A stretch of DNA of 64,000 nt from an uncultured Lachnospiraceae bacterium. Its GTDB lineage: Bacteria; Bacillota; Clostridia; Lachnospirales; Lachnospiraceae. Numbering within the stretch: position 1 is the first letter of the stretch; the number at the start of each line of letters is the position of its first letter. A program made the translations under genes and the position numbers. The notes beneath the pieces were generated by a model. It saw nothing but the letters and a program-made list of their open reading frames with translations. It had not been told where the DNA came from and did no database searches. The stretch covers positions 17,295 to 81,294 of the forward strand of contig CATOJY010000011.1 of the NCBI GenBank assembly GCA_951800685.1, written 5' to 3'. Shown one piece after another: positions 19,976 through 27,745 of this stretch.

Positions 19976-20593
19976 ATGACAGAGCAGGAGAGACAGGTTA
20001 GAATAGCGAATGGGTATCTGTGGGAGGATACGGAGGCGTATCTTGCACAGCAGGCAAGGGTAAAGGATTTAATGTATGAATTTAATACATCCAGACCCAG
20101 TGAGATCGATAAGAGGAATGCGCTTGTCAGACAGATGTTTGGAAAAGTTGGAGAGAATGTATGGGTTAATCAGCCTCTTACATTGGCGGTAGGTTCTACT
20201 GTGACGATTGGTGATGGAACCTATATTAATTCGGGACTGGTCCTGATCGATGACTATCAGATTACGATTGGAAAGGGGGTTCTTTTTGGGACGGGGGTGA
20301 CACTCTGTACGACAGGGCATCCGATAGACCCAGAGAAGCGTGCGGAGGGAAGTATGTACTCGTTCCCGATCCTAATCGGGGATGGAGCATGGATCGGCGC
20401 TGGGGCGATTGTACTGCCGGGTGTGACAATAGGGGAATATGCTGTCATCGGAGCAGGCAGTGTTGTCACGAAGGACATACCGGCCTACACAGTGGCTGTG
20501 GGAAATCCCTGCAAGCCTCTTCGAAAGATCAATGAACATGATAAAGAGTATTATTGGAAGGATAGACGCTTTGATGAACAGGTGTCTGTGTGA
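19976..20593 (+). CDS. Sugar O-acetyltransferase, LacA/Maa family
   Basis: Acetyl-CoA-dependent O-acetyltransferase of the maltose/galactoside acetyltransferase type. A short N-terminal Mac domain (about 5-55) precedes a left-handed beta-helix built of hexapeptide repeats (about 70-185). The catalytic histidine is in LCTTGHPIDPEKR and the trimer signature is GAWIGAGAIVLPGVTIGEYAV-like. An AGGAGG site touches an upstream in-frame ATG at 19967, so the ATG at 19976, 9 bases after that site, is chosen (205 residues). It appears monocistronic, with a promoter upstream and the hisS promoter just after it. The acceptor sugar is not predictable; these enzymes are often detoxifying. Confidence 0.93.
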   Translation: MTEQERQVRIANGYLWEDTEAYLAQQARVKDLMYEFNTSRPSEIDKRNALVRQMFGKVGENVWVNQPLTLAVGSTVTIGDGTYINSGLVLIDDYQITIGKGVLFGTGVTLCTTGHPIDPEKRAEGSMYSFPILIGDGAWIGAGAIVLPGVTIGEYAVIGAGSVVTKDIPAYTVAVGNPCKPLRKINEHDKEYYWKDRRFDEQVSV

Positions 20594-20601
20594 TCTTATT
20601 C

Positions 20602-20630
20602 TTGAAAAATCATTGGAAACAGTGTAGAAT
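20602..20630 (+). promoter_or_regulatory. Promoter of hisS
   Basis: TTGAAA (20602-20607), 17-bp spacer, TAGAAT (20625-20630). The leader to hisS is about 118 nt; I looked for the T-box sequence AGGGTGG and did not find it. Confidence 0.7.
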
Positions 20631-20754
20631 CATACCAGTAAACAAACGATCTGAAAGAAATGGGATCAGAGAATAACGATAACAGAGGTATCGGCAGCTT
20701 TGGTATTGATACTTTGGTATTTAGAAAGCAGGTACTTCGGAATGGAAGGAAACT

Positions 20755-22017
20755 ATGGCACTCAGTAAGAAACCAGTCACCGGAATGAAAGATATACTTC
20801 CCGAAGAGATGGAGATCCGTGATTATGTCATTGGTGTGATCAAGGAAACCTATGGAAATTTTGGCTTCACGTCTATTGAGACTCCTTGTGTGGAGAATCT
20901 TGCTAACTTGAACTGTAAGGCGGGTGGCGAGAATGAGAAGCTAATCTTTAAGATATTGAAGAGGGGTGAGAAGCTGCGTTTGCAGGAAGCACAAGGGGAG
21001 GAAGACCTGGTGGACGGTGGACTGCGGTATGACCTGACAGTTCCGCTGGTCAGATATTATTCTAATCATGTCAATGAGCTTCCAGCGCCTTTTAAAGCAT
21101 TGCAGATTGGGAATGTGTGGCGTGCAGACAGACCCCAGCGTGGACGGTATCGTCAATTCATGCAATGTGATATTGATATCTTTGGCGAGGCGGGTAATCT
21201 GGCGGAGATCGAGCTGATTCTTGCCACGACCACAACGCTGGGCAGATTGGGATTTCGTAATTTCAACATACGTATCAATGACAGGCAGATCCTGAAAGCG
21301 ATGGCGGCATACAGTGGATTTGCACAGGAAGATTATGACCAGATCTTTATCATTTTGGATAAGATGGACAAGATTGGTATAGATGGCGTGGAAACGGAAT
21401 TGCTGGGGGCAGGTTATGCAAAGGAGAGTGTAGCCAGCTATATGGAACTGTACAGAGGATTGGAGAAGGCTGATAATGCAGTTGCCTATATTACCGAGAA
21501 GCTGACAGGGATACTTCCAGAGGAGACTATGAAGAGTTTTCAGGAGATTATCGACAGTGTGGAGGCAACGAAGGGAGAGTTCTTCAATCTGGTATTTGAC
21601 CCTACTTTAGTGCGCGGTATGTCTTACTACACAGGGACGATCTTCGAGATTGATATGCCAGAGTTTGGCGGAAGCTGCGGCGGCGGTGGAAGATATGATA
21701 AAATGGTGGGTAAATTTACTGGCCATGATCTGCCTGCATGTGGATTTTCCATCGGATTTGAGAGGATTATTCTCCTGCTTTTGGAGAATGGATTTAAAGT
21801 GCCTAAGGCTGGGAAAAAGATTGCGTATCTTATGGAAAAAGGGCTGTCTTCAGATAAGCTTTGTGAGGTAATGAAAGAAGCGCAGAGAGTGCGTGAGGAT
21901 GGTAACCAGATTTTGGTGGCACGGATGAATAAGAATAAGAAGTTTCAGAAGGAGCAGTTGACCGCGCAGGGATATGAAGAATTTAAGGAATTTTACCAGG
22001 AGGAGCTGAAGCGCTGA
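20755..22017 (+). CDS. hisS: Histidyl-tRNA synthetase, C-terminal domain divergent
   Basis: Class II aminoacyl-tRNA synthetase attaching histidine to tRNA-His. Motif 1 region (GMKDILP near 10-16), motif 2 (GNVWRADRPQRGRYRQF near 120-136), the histidine-specific loops (MSYYTGTIFE) and motif 3 (GFSIGFERI near 320-328) are present. The part after motif 3 is short and does not show the usual anticodon-domain phrases of HisS. Instead it ends with a charged stretch containing MNKNKKFQKEQL. The total of 420 residues is normal. It could also be a HisZ-like regulatory paralogue, but the catalytic motifs and absence of his genes nearby favour a synthetase. Confidence 0.85.
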   Translation: MALSKKPVTGMKDILPEEMEIRDYVIGVIKETYGNFGFTSIETPCVENLANLNCKAGGENEKLIFKILKRGEKLRLQEAQGEEDLVDGGLRYDLTVPLVRYYSNHVNELPAPFKALQIGNVWRADRPQRGRYRQFMQCDIDIFGEAGNLAEIELILATTTTLGRLGFRNFNIRINDRQILKAMAAYSGFAQEDYDQIFIILDKMDKIGIDGVETELLGAGYAKESVASYMELYRGLEKADNAVAYITEKLTGILPEETMKSFQEIIDSVEATKGEFFNLVFDPTLVRGMSYYTGTIFEIDMPEFGGSCGGGGRYDKMVGKFTGHDLPACGFSIGFERIILLLLENGFKVPKAGKKIAYLMEKGLSSDKLCEVMKEAQRVREDGNQILVARMNKNKKFQKEQLTAQGYEEFKEFYQEELKR

Positions 22018-22075
22018 GAGGCGGATGCTGACACAAAAAAGAGTGTAAATAAGAGAAGTGAGAGGAGAGAGCAAG

Positions 22076-22318
22076 ATGAACATACAGAATCCGGCGGCGC
22101 TTTTTCAGTTGATGAATCTGTGGAACCGCTTTCAGAAGAATCATCCCAAGTTCCCGAAATTTCTTTCGGCGGTAGTGCAGAACGGAATCAGGGAAGGCAG
22201 TATTATTGAGATTAAGGTGACTACGGCTGAGGGAGAGAATTTTGACTCTAACCTAAAGATTACAGCAGACGATATGGATATGATTGAACAGCTTAAGAAT
22301 ATGTCACTAAACAGATAA
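22076..22318 (+). CDS. Small conserved-looking cytoplasmic protein, unknown function
   Basis: An 80-residue protein with no domain I recognise. The ATG at 22076 has an AGGAG site in the right place; a GTG at 22058 would put that site inside the gene. Residues 1-40 are aromatic and basic and probably helical (MNLWNRFQKNHPKFPKFL); 42-65 alternate like beta strands (GSIIEIKVTTAEGE), and 68-80 form an acidic helix. It follows hisS by 58 bp and is likely in the same transcript, ended by the hairpin downstream. The good ribosome site and balanced composition argue that it is real. Confidence 0.7.
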   Translation: MNIQNPAALFQLMNLWNRFQKNHPKFPKFLSAVVQNGIREGSIIEIKVTTAEGENFDSNLKITADDMDMIEQLKNMSLNR

Positions 22319-22327
22319 AAATCGGAG

Positions 22328-22379
22328 AGTTACCTGTAGGGAGAACGAAGAGGTTTTGGATTCCTGAGGGTAACTTTTT
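22328..22379 (+). terminator. Long-loop terminator after hisS operon
   Basis: AGTTACC (22328-22334) pairs with GGTAACT (22369-22375), with an inner AGG/CCT, followed by TTTT. The loop is long, so strength is doubtful. Confidence 0.5.
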
Positions 22380-22427
22380 GAATGAACAAAAGACGGCAGG
22401 ATAACTGCAGGAAGGTATGGTTATAAA

Positions 22428-23369
22428 ATGACAGGATTTAAAGTAAGGCAGTCGCTCCTATTGTTTCTTACGGCAGTGATTTGGGGTGTGGCATTCGTAG
22501 CGCAGAGTGCCGGAATGGAGCACCTGGGTCCCTTTACCTATAATGGTAGTCGTTCTGTGCTGGGAGGTCTGGTACTGCTTCCCTGTATTGCGTTTCTGGA
22601 CAGGATACAGGGACAGAGTCGGGGCGATGGAAGCGTGCGGGAGGCGGTTACCCTAAGAGGGGTGGACGAAACGGCGAAACAGGCCGGGAACGGCAGGCAG
22701 CTTCTGATCGGTGGGCTGTGCTGCGGTCTTATATTGTTTGCTGCCAGCAATTTCCAACAGTTTGGCATTCAGTATACAACGGTCGGTAAAGCAGGGTTTA
22801 TCACAGCGATGTACATATTGATCGTGCCGCTTCTTGGACTGTTTGTCCATAAAAAGGCAGGGCTGCAGGTTTGGATCGGCGTGCTGTTTGGAATCACTGG
22901 GTTGTATCTGCTGTGTATGAAAGACAGCCTTCGCCTGGAAAAGGGAGATGCGCTGGTATTAGTCTGTGCGTTCATTTTTTCGCTGCATATTCTGGTGATT
23001 GATCATTTTTCCCAGAAGGTGGATGGTGTCAAGATGTCCTGCATCCAGTTTTGGGTTTGTGGTATTTTGTCGTTAATCTGCAGTCTCTATTTTGAGGTAC
23101 CAAATCTCCAGGATATTTTGGCGTCCTGGCTGCCAATCTGTTATGGTGGCATCATGTCCTGTGGTGTGGCCTATACTCTGCAGATCGTAGGACAAAAAGG
23201 AATGAATCCTACAGTGGCATCGTTGATTTTGAGCCTGGAGTCTGTGGTTGCGGTAGTGGCAGGGTTCTTGCTGCTGGGACAGGCGATGAGCCGCAGGGAA
23301 CTGTTTGGCTGTCTTATGATGGTGATGGCGATCACATTTGCACAGCTTCCTGAAAAGAAGAGATCATGA
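22428..23369 (+). CDS. DMT superfamily transporter, EamA family
   Basis: Ten-helix drug/metabolite transporter of the EamA type, usually exporting amino acids or metabolites. Two EamA halves are visible (about 10-165 and 175-305), with typical starts such as IWGVAFVAQSAGMEHLGPF and second-half phrases like SLESVVAVVAGFLLLGQ. The loop between helices 2 and 3 contains an unusually long, charged insertion of about 35 residues (near 65-100) rich in Gly, Arg and Asp. It appears to be a single gene; the substrate cannot be inferred from the neighbours hisS and the SseB protein. Confidence 0.92.
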   Translation: MTGFKVRQSLLLFLTAVIWGVAFVAQSAGMEHLGPFTYNGSRSVLGGLVLLPCIAFLDRIQGQSRGDGSVREAVTLRGVDETAKQAGNGRQLLIGGLCCGLILFAASNFQQFGIQYTTVGKAGFITAMYILIVPLLGLFVHKKAGLQVWIGVLFGITGLYLLCMKDSLRLEKGDALVLVCAFIFSLHILVIDHFSQKVDGVKMSCIQFWVCGILSLICSLYFEVPNLQDILASWLPICYGGIMSCGVAYTLQIVGQKGMNPTVASLILSLESVVAVVAGFLLLGQAMSRRELFGCLMMVMAITFAQLPEKKRS

Positions 23370-23377
23370 TTTGTGAT

Positions 23378-23405
23378 TGGCAGAGAGGATAGAATTTGTT
23401 ATACT
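23378..23405 (+). promoter_or_regulatory. Promoter of SseB-domain gene
   Basis: TTGGCA (23378-23383), 16-bp spacer, TATACT (23400-23405) with a TGn extension at 23397. It is about 145 bp upstream of the gene. Confidence 0.6.
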
Positions 23406-23550
23406 AATACAGTGGATAAGAAGCAGCCAGAAATTCTGTTTTATACCTGACAATCGAAGATTACTGATCCGGTGTGATGGATAGGAAATAGAAGCAGGAT
23501 GTTCAGGAAGAGGAAATAAGAGAAGAGAGCAGCAGAAATGGAGATTTGAT

Positions 23551-24492
23551 ATGGCAGAGAACAGATTAGATAATACAAAACTGGAAGCAGCAGTTGCGGA
23601 ATTTGTGAAAGACAGGCAGAGAGATAAATACGCAGATCTTATGGAACTTTTGGAGAGATCGGTAGTGCTTGTGCCTACGCTTGCGCCGCAGGGATTAGAC
23701 CAGGAGATGCAGAAGCAGGTGCAGCAGGGAGGACAGGTCAAACTGCCTAAGGATGCAAAGATCATGCCATGCTTGTTGCGGAAAGAGGATGGTGGACAGG
23801 TTTTTCCGATCTTTACGTCTATGCCACAGATCCCAAAGGATAAGAAAAGTCCGGCGGTGCTCGCTATTCCTTTCTTTTCTTGTGTGGCGATGGTCATGGG
23901 GAATAAGGAGAAAGTTGAGTCGATCGTCTTGAATCCTTTTACCCATAATGTGGTTCTGCCTAAGGGGATCCTGGAGGTTGCGGAGAAGCGAAGAAATGCG
24001 ATGCAGCAGACGAAGACGGTCAAGATGACAGAGGGGCAGTTCCAGGAGCTGGTACACAACAGGGTTGCGCTGCATCTTCTGCCAAACTATCTGTTTGCGC
24101 ATAAGGAGGAAGGACTTAGGAGTCTGCAGAAAGAAGAAGGGGAATTCATGCTGCAGTTCTACCGGGAAATGTATCCAGAGGGAAAAAAAGATGCTGTGAC
24201 GGTATCGCCAGATGATTTCTCGATGATGACGCTGAATCTTACAGACAATTTACAGATGACCAGAGTGGACCTTCCGGTAGAAATGGCGAAGAAGAAGGGA
24301 ATGTGCTATCGTGTGTATGCGGTGTGGCTGCAGGATAGGCAAGAAATACGGTATTATACCTTTGAAAGGACGGAAGAGGGAAATTATATCGGCCAGATCA
24401 TGCCAGGAGGCAAACATGAACTGGTAGAGCCGGCGCCGGACAATGGGGCAGAGATTGAGGCGGTGATGAATCTGGCTGGTACAGTGGTGTAG
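23551..24492 (+). CDS. SseB-domain protein
   Basis: Cytoplasmic protein of 313 residues with an SseB-like domain in roughly residues 10-130 (VVLVPTLAPQG ... IPFFSCVAMVMG ... VLNPFTHNVVLPKG), a fold named after E. coli SseB (enhanced serine sensitivity) whose biochemical role is unclear. The C-terminal ~130 residues form a second alpha/beta region, possibly the SseB C-terminal domain. Related domains occur in type VII secretion-linked and adaptor proteins. The gene has its own promoter and a strong hairpin just after the stop, so it is a single unit. No catalytic motif is evident. Confidence 0.75.
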   Translation: MAENRLDNTKLEAAVAEFVKDRQRDKYADLMELLERSVVLVPTLAPQGLDQEMQKQVQQGGQVKLPKDAKIMPCLLRKEDGGQVFPIFTSMPQIPKDKKSPAVLAIPFFSCVAMVMGNKEKVESIVLNPFTHNVVLPKGILEVAEKRRNAMQQTKTVKMTEGQFQELVHNRVALHLLPNYLFAHKEEGLRSLQKEEGEFMLQFYREMYPEGKKDAVTVSPDDFSMMTLNLTDNLQMTRVDLPVEMAKKKGMCYRVYAVWLQDRQEIRYYTFERTEEGNYIGQIMPGGKHELVEPAPDNGAEIEAVMNLAGTVV

Positions 24493-24507
24493 ATGAGCGG
24501 AAGCGTT

Positions 24508-24543
24508 ATACCCGCCTGCAAGGAAGGGGATGCAGGCGGGTAT
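24508..24543 (+). terminator. Strong 13-bp hairpin between SseB gene and gph
   Basis: ATACCCGCCTGCA (24508-24520) pairs perfectly with TGCAGGCGGGTAT (24531-24543) around a 10-nt loop. The following bases (GTTTGTAG) are a poor T run, so it may be a terminator or an mRNA-end stabiliser. Confidence 0.65.
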
Positions 24544-24621
24544 GTTTGTAGTGGTACATTTACAGTGACTGGTGCCTGGAAGGCATATATGCACGAAGAT
24601 AGGACAGAAGGAGGTTGCTAC

Positions 24622-25290
24622 ATGATAAATACCATTGTTTTTGATTTGGATGGAACTTTACTAAATACACTGGAAGATCTGACAGACAGTGTCAATCATG
24701 TAATGAAGCAGTATCATCTGCCAGTACACACAATCGAGGAGATCAGGACTTACGTGGGCAGCGGGGCGGCGAAGCTGATCGAGCGCGCTATACCGCAGGG
24801 AACGGATAATCCTGCCTACCAGGAAATTCTTGATTGTTTTCGTCAGCATTATCAAGTTCATTGTGAAGAGAAGACAGGACCTTATGAGGGTGTACTGGAG
24901 ATGTTGGCAGTGTTGAAGCAGAGAAAGTACCGGATGGCGATCGTATCCAATAAGCCAGATGGGGCAGTAAAGCAGCTTTTCCATAAATATTTTGAAGCTT
25001 ATGTGCAGGCAGCTGTGGGAGAGCATCCAGGAACAAAGAAAAAACCAGCACCCGATATGGTCTATCAGGCGCTGGGGGAACTTGCAGTGGATGCTGCCCA
25101 TGCAGTTTATGTGGGAGACTCTGAGGTGGATCTACAGACGGCAGCCAATGTGCCTATGCCTTGTGTCAGTGTTCTGTGGGGATTCCGGACAGAAGAAGAG
25201 CTTTACCAGGCAGGCGCGGTCAAGGCCCATATGATCAGGATGCCTCAGGATCTTCCTGAGTATCTTCGCTGTCTGGATCAGGCAGAGTGA
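24622..25290 (+). CDS. HAD phosphatase, phosphoglycolate phosphatase-like
   Basis: Haloacid-dehalogenase hydrolase, subfamily IA, similar to Gph/PpaX. The nucleophile motif FDLDGTLLNT starts at about residue 6, motif II is VSNKPDG, motif III lysine is in KKKPAPD and motif IV is GDSEVDLQTA. The ATG at 24622 has AAGGAGG seven bases upstream; an earlier in-frame start at 24493 would include the preceding hairpin and is rejected. The protein is 222 residues, typical. Substrate could be phosphoglycolate or pyrophosphate. Its last 56 bp overlap the end of the convergent CNNM gene. Confidence 0.9.
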   Translation: MINTIVFDLDGTLLNTLEDLTDSVNHVMKQYHLPVHTIEEIRTYVGSGAAKLIERAIPQGTDNPAYQEILDCFRQHYQVHCEEKTGPYEGVLEMLAVLKQRKYRMAIVSNKPDGAVKQLFHKYFEAYVQAAVGEHPGTKKKPAPDMVYQALGELAVDAAHAVYVGDSEVDLQTAANVPMPCVSVLWGFRTEEELYQAGAVKAHMIRMPQDLPEYLRCLDQAE

Positions 25291-26527
25291 TCAGTACTTT
25301 CAGGATACGGTTCTCCTCTATGCCGTCTGCCTGCAGGGTGATGCCATTGTCCAGCACGATGGTTTCCTTGTCCTGGGGCAGGCGTTCTAATTTCTCGATG
25401 ATCAGTCCACCGACAGAGTCATAATCTTCGGAATCCAGTTCGATATTGAGAGCATCGTTGATATCATGGATTTTCATACTGCCTTCCACCAGGTATTGGT
25501 CGTCAGCAAGCTGTTTGATCAGTTCTTCTTCATCCGCATCATATTCATCGCGGATTTCACCTACTAGTTCTTCAATCATGTCCTCCATGGTGATCATACC
25601 TACTGTGGTGCCGTATTCGCTCAGGACGAAAGCGATACTGAGCGATTTCTCGCGGATTTCCATCAACAGGTCTGACACGCTCTTGAACTCATAAGTATAG
25701 TAAGCTTCCCGCAGTATTTTCTTGAGCTGGAATTTCTCCGTGTCTTTTACCAGAATAAAGTCTTTGATATTGACGACGCCTACGATATGGTCTGGATCGC
25801 CTTCATAGACAGGGATCCTTGTGAACATGGATGCCTGGAAGGTGGAGAGCAGTTCCTGATAGGTCGCGTCAATGGGTACGGTTGTCATTTGGATCCGGGG
25901 AATCATGATATCCTTAGCTACGGTATCACCGAAGTCAAACACATTGTAGATCAGTTCCCGTTCTTCTGTTTCGATAACGCCGCCCTCGTGGCTTACATCT
26001 ACATAAGTTTTCAGTTCTTTCTCTGTGATGCTGAAATTATTGCCGTCAGAACTGATATGCATCAGGCGCAGAATCCAGTTAGAAATCTGGTCGATCACGA
26101 AAATAACCGGCGTCAGCACTGTCATCAGCATGCGGATGATACCGCCGTAAAACAGCGTGATCTGTTCAGCATTCTGCATGGCCCAGGTCTTGGGTACGAT
26201 TTCTCCGAACATTAATATGATAAAGGTGAGCGCACCAGTCATAATGCCGACTGCACGATTGCCCCATGTCCTGATCGCAAAGGTAGTCGCAACAGAAGAG
26301 GCGGATAGATTGACGATATTATTACCGATCAATACCGCGCTGAGCATTTTGCCATACTGATCCAATATGCCCAGAACCCTGATCGCTCCTTTATGGTCTT
26401 CGCTGGCGAGTGTACGGAGACGTACCCGGTTGACTGTCGAAAAAGAAGTTTCGGCAGAAGAAAAAAATGCTGACAACAGCACCAGAACTAATAATGATAC
26501 GATTTGTATGACACCTGTGGTATCCAA
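25235..26527 (-). CDS. CorC/HlyC (CNNM/DUF21) family membrane protein
   Basis: Membrane protein of the CNNM/CorC family, linked in other bacteria to Mg or Co efflux and tolerance. An N-terminal DUF21 domain (about 1-190) with three to four membrane helices begins with the hallmark LSAFFSSAET. A CBS pair follows (about 205-325), then a CorC_HlyC C-terminal domain (about 335-420). The start is uncertain: the GTG at 26539 overlaps its own AAGGAG site, so the TTG at 26527, 11 bases after it, is preferred and gives an N-terminus (DTTGVIQI) like other family members. The 3' end overlaps gph. It is transcribed away from the SCIFF locus. Confidence 0.88.
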   Translation of the reverse strand: MDTTGVIQIVSLLVLVLLSAFFSSAETSFSTVNRVRLRTLASEDHKGAIRVLGILDQYGKMLSAVLIGNNIVNLSASSVATTFAIRTWGNRAVGIMTGALTFIILMFGEIVPKTWAMQNAEQITLFYGGIIRMLMTVLTPVIFVIDQISNWILRLMHISSDGNNFSITEKELKTYVDVSHEGGVIETEERELIYNVFDFGDTVAKDIMIPRIQMTTVPIDATYQELLSTFQASMFTRIPVYEGDPDHIVGVVNIKDFILVKDTEKFQLKKILREAYYTYEFKSVSDLLMEIREKSLSIAFVLSEYGTTVGMITMEDMIEELVGEIRDEYDADEEELIKQLADDQYLVEGSMKIHDINDALNIELDSEDYDSVGGLIIEKLERLPQDKETIVLDNGITLQADGIEENRILKVLITLPDPDSEDTQEDPEAS

Positions 26528-26595
26528 TGAAATGTTCACTCCTTATAATATGTAATAAAATTAGGATGATGGTCCGAAGACCGTCAACTGAGGTA

Positions 26596-26625
26596 AGTGT
26601 ACTATGAAATTCAATCTTATGTCAA
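26596..26625 (-). promoter_or_regulatory. Promoter of CNNM gene
   Basis: On the minus strand TTGACA (26620-26625), 18-bp spacer, TACACT (26596-26601), about 70 bp upstream of the gene. The -35 is consensus, the -10 weaker. Confidence 0.55.
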
Positions 26626-26642
26626 GTATCTGATGTGAACTG

Positions 26643-26680
26643 GTACAAGGCTTTGTACTATTCTTGCTTTGAATTCAAAG
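26643..26680. promoter_or_regulatory. Two palindromes in the divergent CNNM/TIGR04086 region
   Basis: GTACAAGGCTTTGTAC (26643-26658, 6-bp arms) and the perfect 14-bp palindrome CTTTGAATTCAAAG (26667-26680) lie 8 bp apart. They sit between the divergent genes and could be regulator sites; no cognate regulator is in the window next to them. Confidence 0.35.
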
Positions 26681-26765
26681 AAAACGTGGTATGCGGTACA
26701 GACTGCGGCATATATATTAATATCGGGATTAGTTTGAGGCAATCTGTATCAAGAATGGAGGGAAT

Positions 26766-27140
26766 ATGGGGAAGAAGGAAATCTATACACAAAAGGCGCT
26801 TTTTGTAACGAAATGCATGCTGGCGGCGTACATTCTGACGGCAGGACTTTTGCTTCTGCTGGCTTTTATGCTGTACAGGTTCGGTTTGTCAGAAAAAGTA
26901 GTATCTATATGCATTATCGGAATTTATATTGCAGTTACCTTTTTGGCAGGAATGCTGTCCGGGAAAAGGGCGGGCAGACGTAAGTACCTTTGGGGGCTGG
27001 CGATGGGGATCACATACTATGTAATCCTGGTGATGGTATCGCTGATTGTCAATAGAGGAGTGCAGGATGTAGCGGGAAATATGCTGACGGTCTTCTTTCT
27101 GTGTGCGGGCAGCGGCATGCTGGGCGGGATGATCAGTTGA
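26766..27140 (+). CDS. TIGR04086-family membrane protein
   Basis: A 124-residue integral membrane protein with four hydrophobic helices (about 16-38, 45-65, 74-97, 104-122) and short basic loops (SGKRAGRRKY). It matches my memory of the TIGR04086 family, which is recognised chiefly because it co-occurs with the SCIFF peptide in Clostridia. It lies 142 bp upstream of the SCIFF gene, which has a promoter of its own. A role as exporter or membrane partner for the modified peptide is possible but unproven. Confidence 0.85.
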   Translation: MGKKEIYTQKALFVTKCMLAAYILTAGLLLLLAFMLYRFGLSEKVVSICIIGIYIAVTFLAGMLSGKRAGRRKYLWGLAMGITYYVILVMVSLIVNRGVQDVAGNMLTVFFLCAGSGMLGGMIS

Positions 27141-27177
27141 AAAATTAAAAAAAACACTTTTCCGGCGGTGAAAATTA

Positions 27178-27186
27178 TGCTATACT
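27178..27186 (+). promoter_or_regulatory. Extended -10 promoter of the SCIFF peptide gene
   Basis: TGCTATACT at 27178-27186; the -35 region is weak. The leader to scfA is about 90 nt. This gives the peptide its own promoter inside the operon. Confidence 0.55.
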
Positions 27187-27282
27187 ACATAAAGTTATGG
27201 GAAGCATTGTCACTGGAAGCGGAAAACCGCATATAGTTACAAGGCGTCCGTATCGGAATGATACGTAAGGAGGAAATGACAG

Positions 27283-27426
27283 ATGAAACATATTAAGACA
27301 TTGACGACGAGAGATTTAAAGGAATCTATGAAGAAGGGCGGTTGCGGCGAATGCCAGACATCCTGCCAGTCCGCTTGTAAGACATCCTGCACAGTAGGAA
27401 ACCAGAGTTGCGAGAAAGCAAGATAA
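27283..27426 (+). CDS. scfA: SCIFF ranthipeptide precursor (six cysteines in ~45 residues)
   Basis: A 47-residue ribosomal peptide precursor, the substrate of the radical SAM maturase encoded next. The leader (MKHIKTLTTRDLKESMKK) is followed by a core with six cysteines at 21, 24, 28, 32, 36 and 43, including ECQTSCQSACKTSC, the invariant part of the family. In the known pathway Cys sulfurs are joined by thioether bonds to non-alpha carbons of downstream residues such as Thr. AAGGAGG lies 8 bases upstream of the ATG. The peptide is nearly universal in Clostridia and has been tied to quorum-like signalling and metabolism, but its function is not settled. Confidence 0.96.
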   Translation: MKHIKTLTTRDLKESMKKGGCGECQTSCQSACKTSCTVGNQSCEKAR

Positions 27427-27439
27427 AGTAACTGCTCTT

Positions 27440-27519
27440 ACCGGACATCGCAATGTGCGGCATAAGTGTTCGGTTGAGAAGGCGGAAGATATAAGCAGCG
27501 ATCTAGTGTCGCTGCTTAT
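27440..27519 (+). other. Two RNA hairpins between scfA and scfB
   Basis: This 319-bp gap holds two structures. The first has an outer stem ACCGGACA/TGTTCGGT (27440-27447 with 27467-27474, one G-T pair) enclosing a small CGCA/TGCG hairpin (27449-27459). The second is a perfect 11-bp stem ATAAGCAGCGA/TCGCTGCTTAT (27491-27501 with 27509-27519) without a T run. They may protect the abundant peptide mRNA or attenuate maturase expression. Nothing else coding was seen in the gap. Confidence 0.6.
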
Positions 27520-27745
27520 TATGCGTAGTGCCGGAAGTATGGAGCGCATCACAGCCCAGTCCAGTCTATCTACAGAATTGTCTGTACTGTTGTCATTTGA
27601 TATATTGTGAAGAGAAATAGTATTGTGGACAGGATTGTGAGGAATGATTTAAGAAAATAGCAATTTAGCATGGTGCCTGCAGGTGAAAGAGGAATGATAC
27701 AGAGAAGTTAGACCCGCAGGCTGCAAGAAAGGGATAGGTGTTAAG

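Noticed and set aside
20594..20754. Possible T-box leader of hisS
   Set aside because: Neither the T-box core AGGGTGG nor a following terminator is present.
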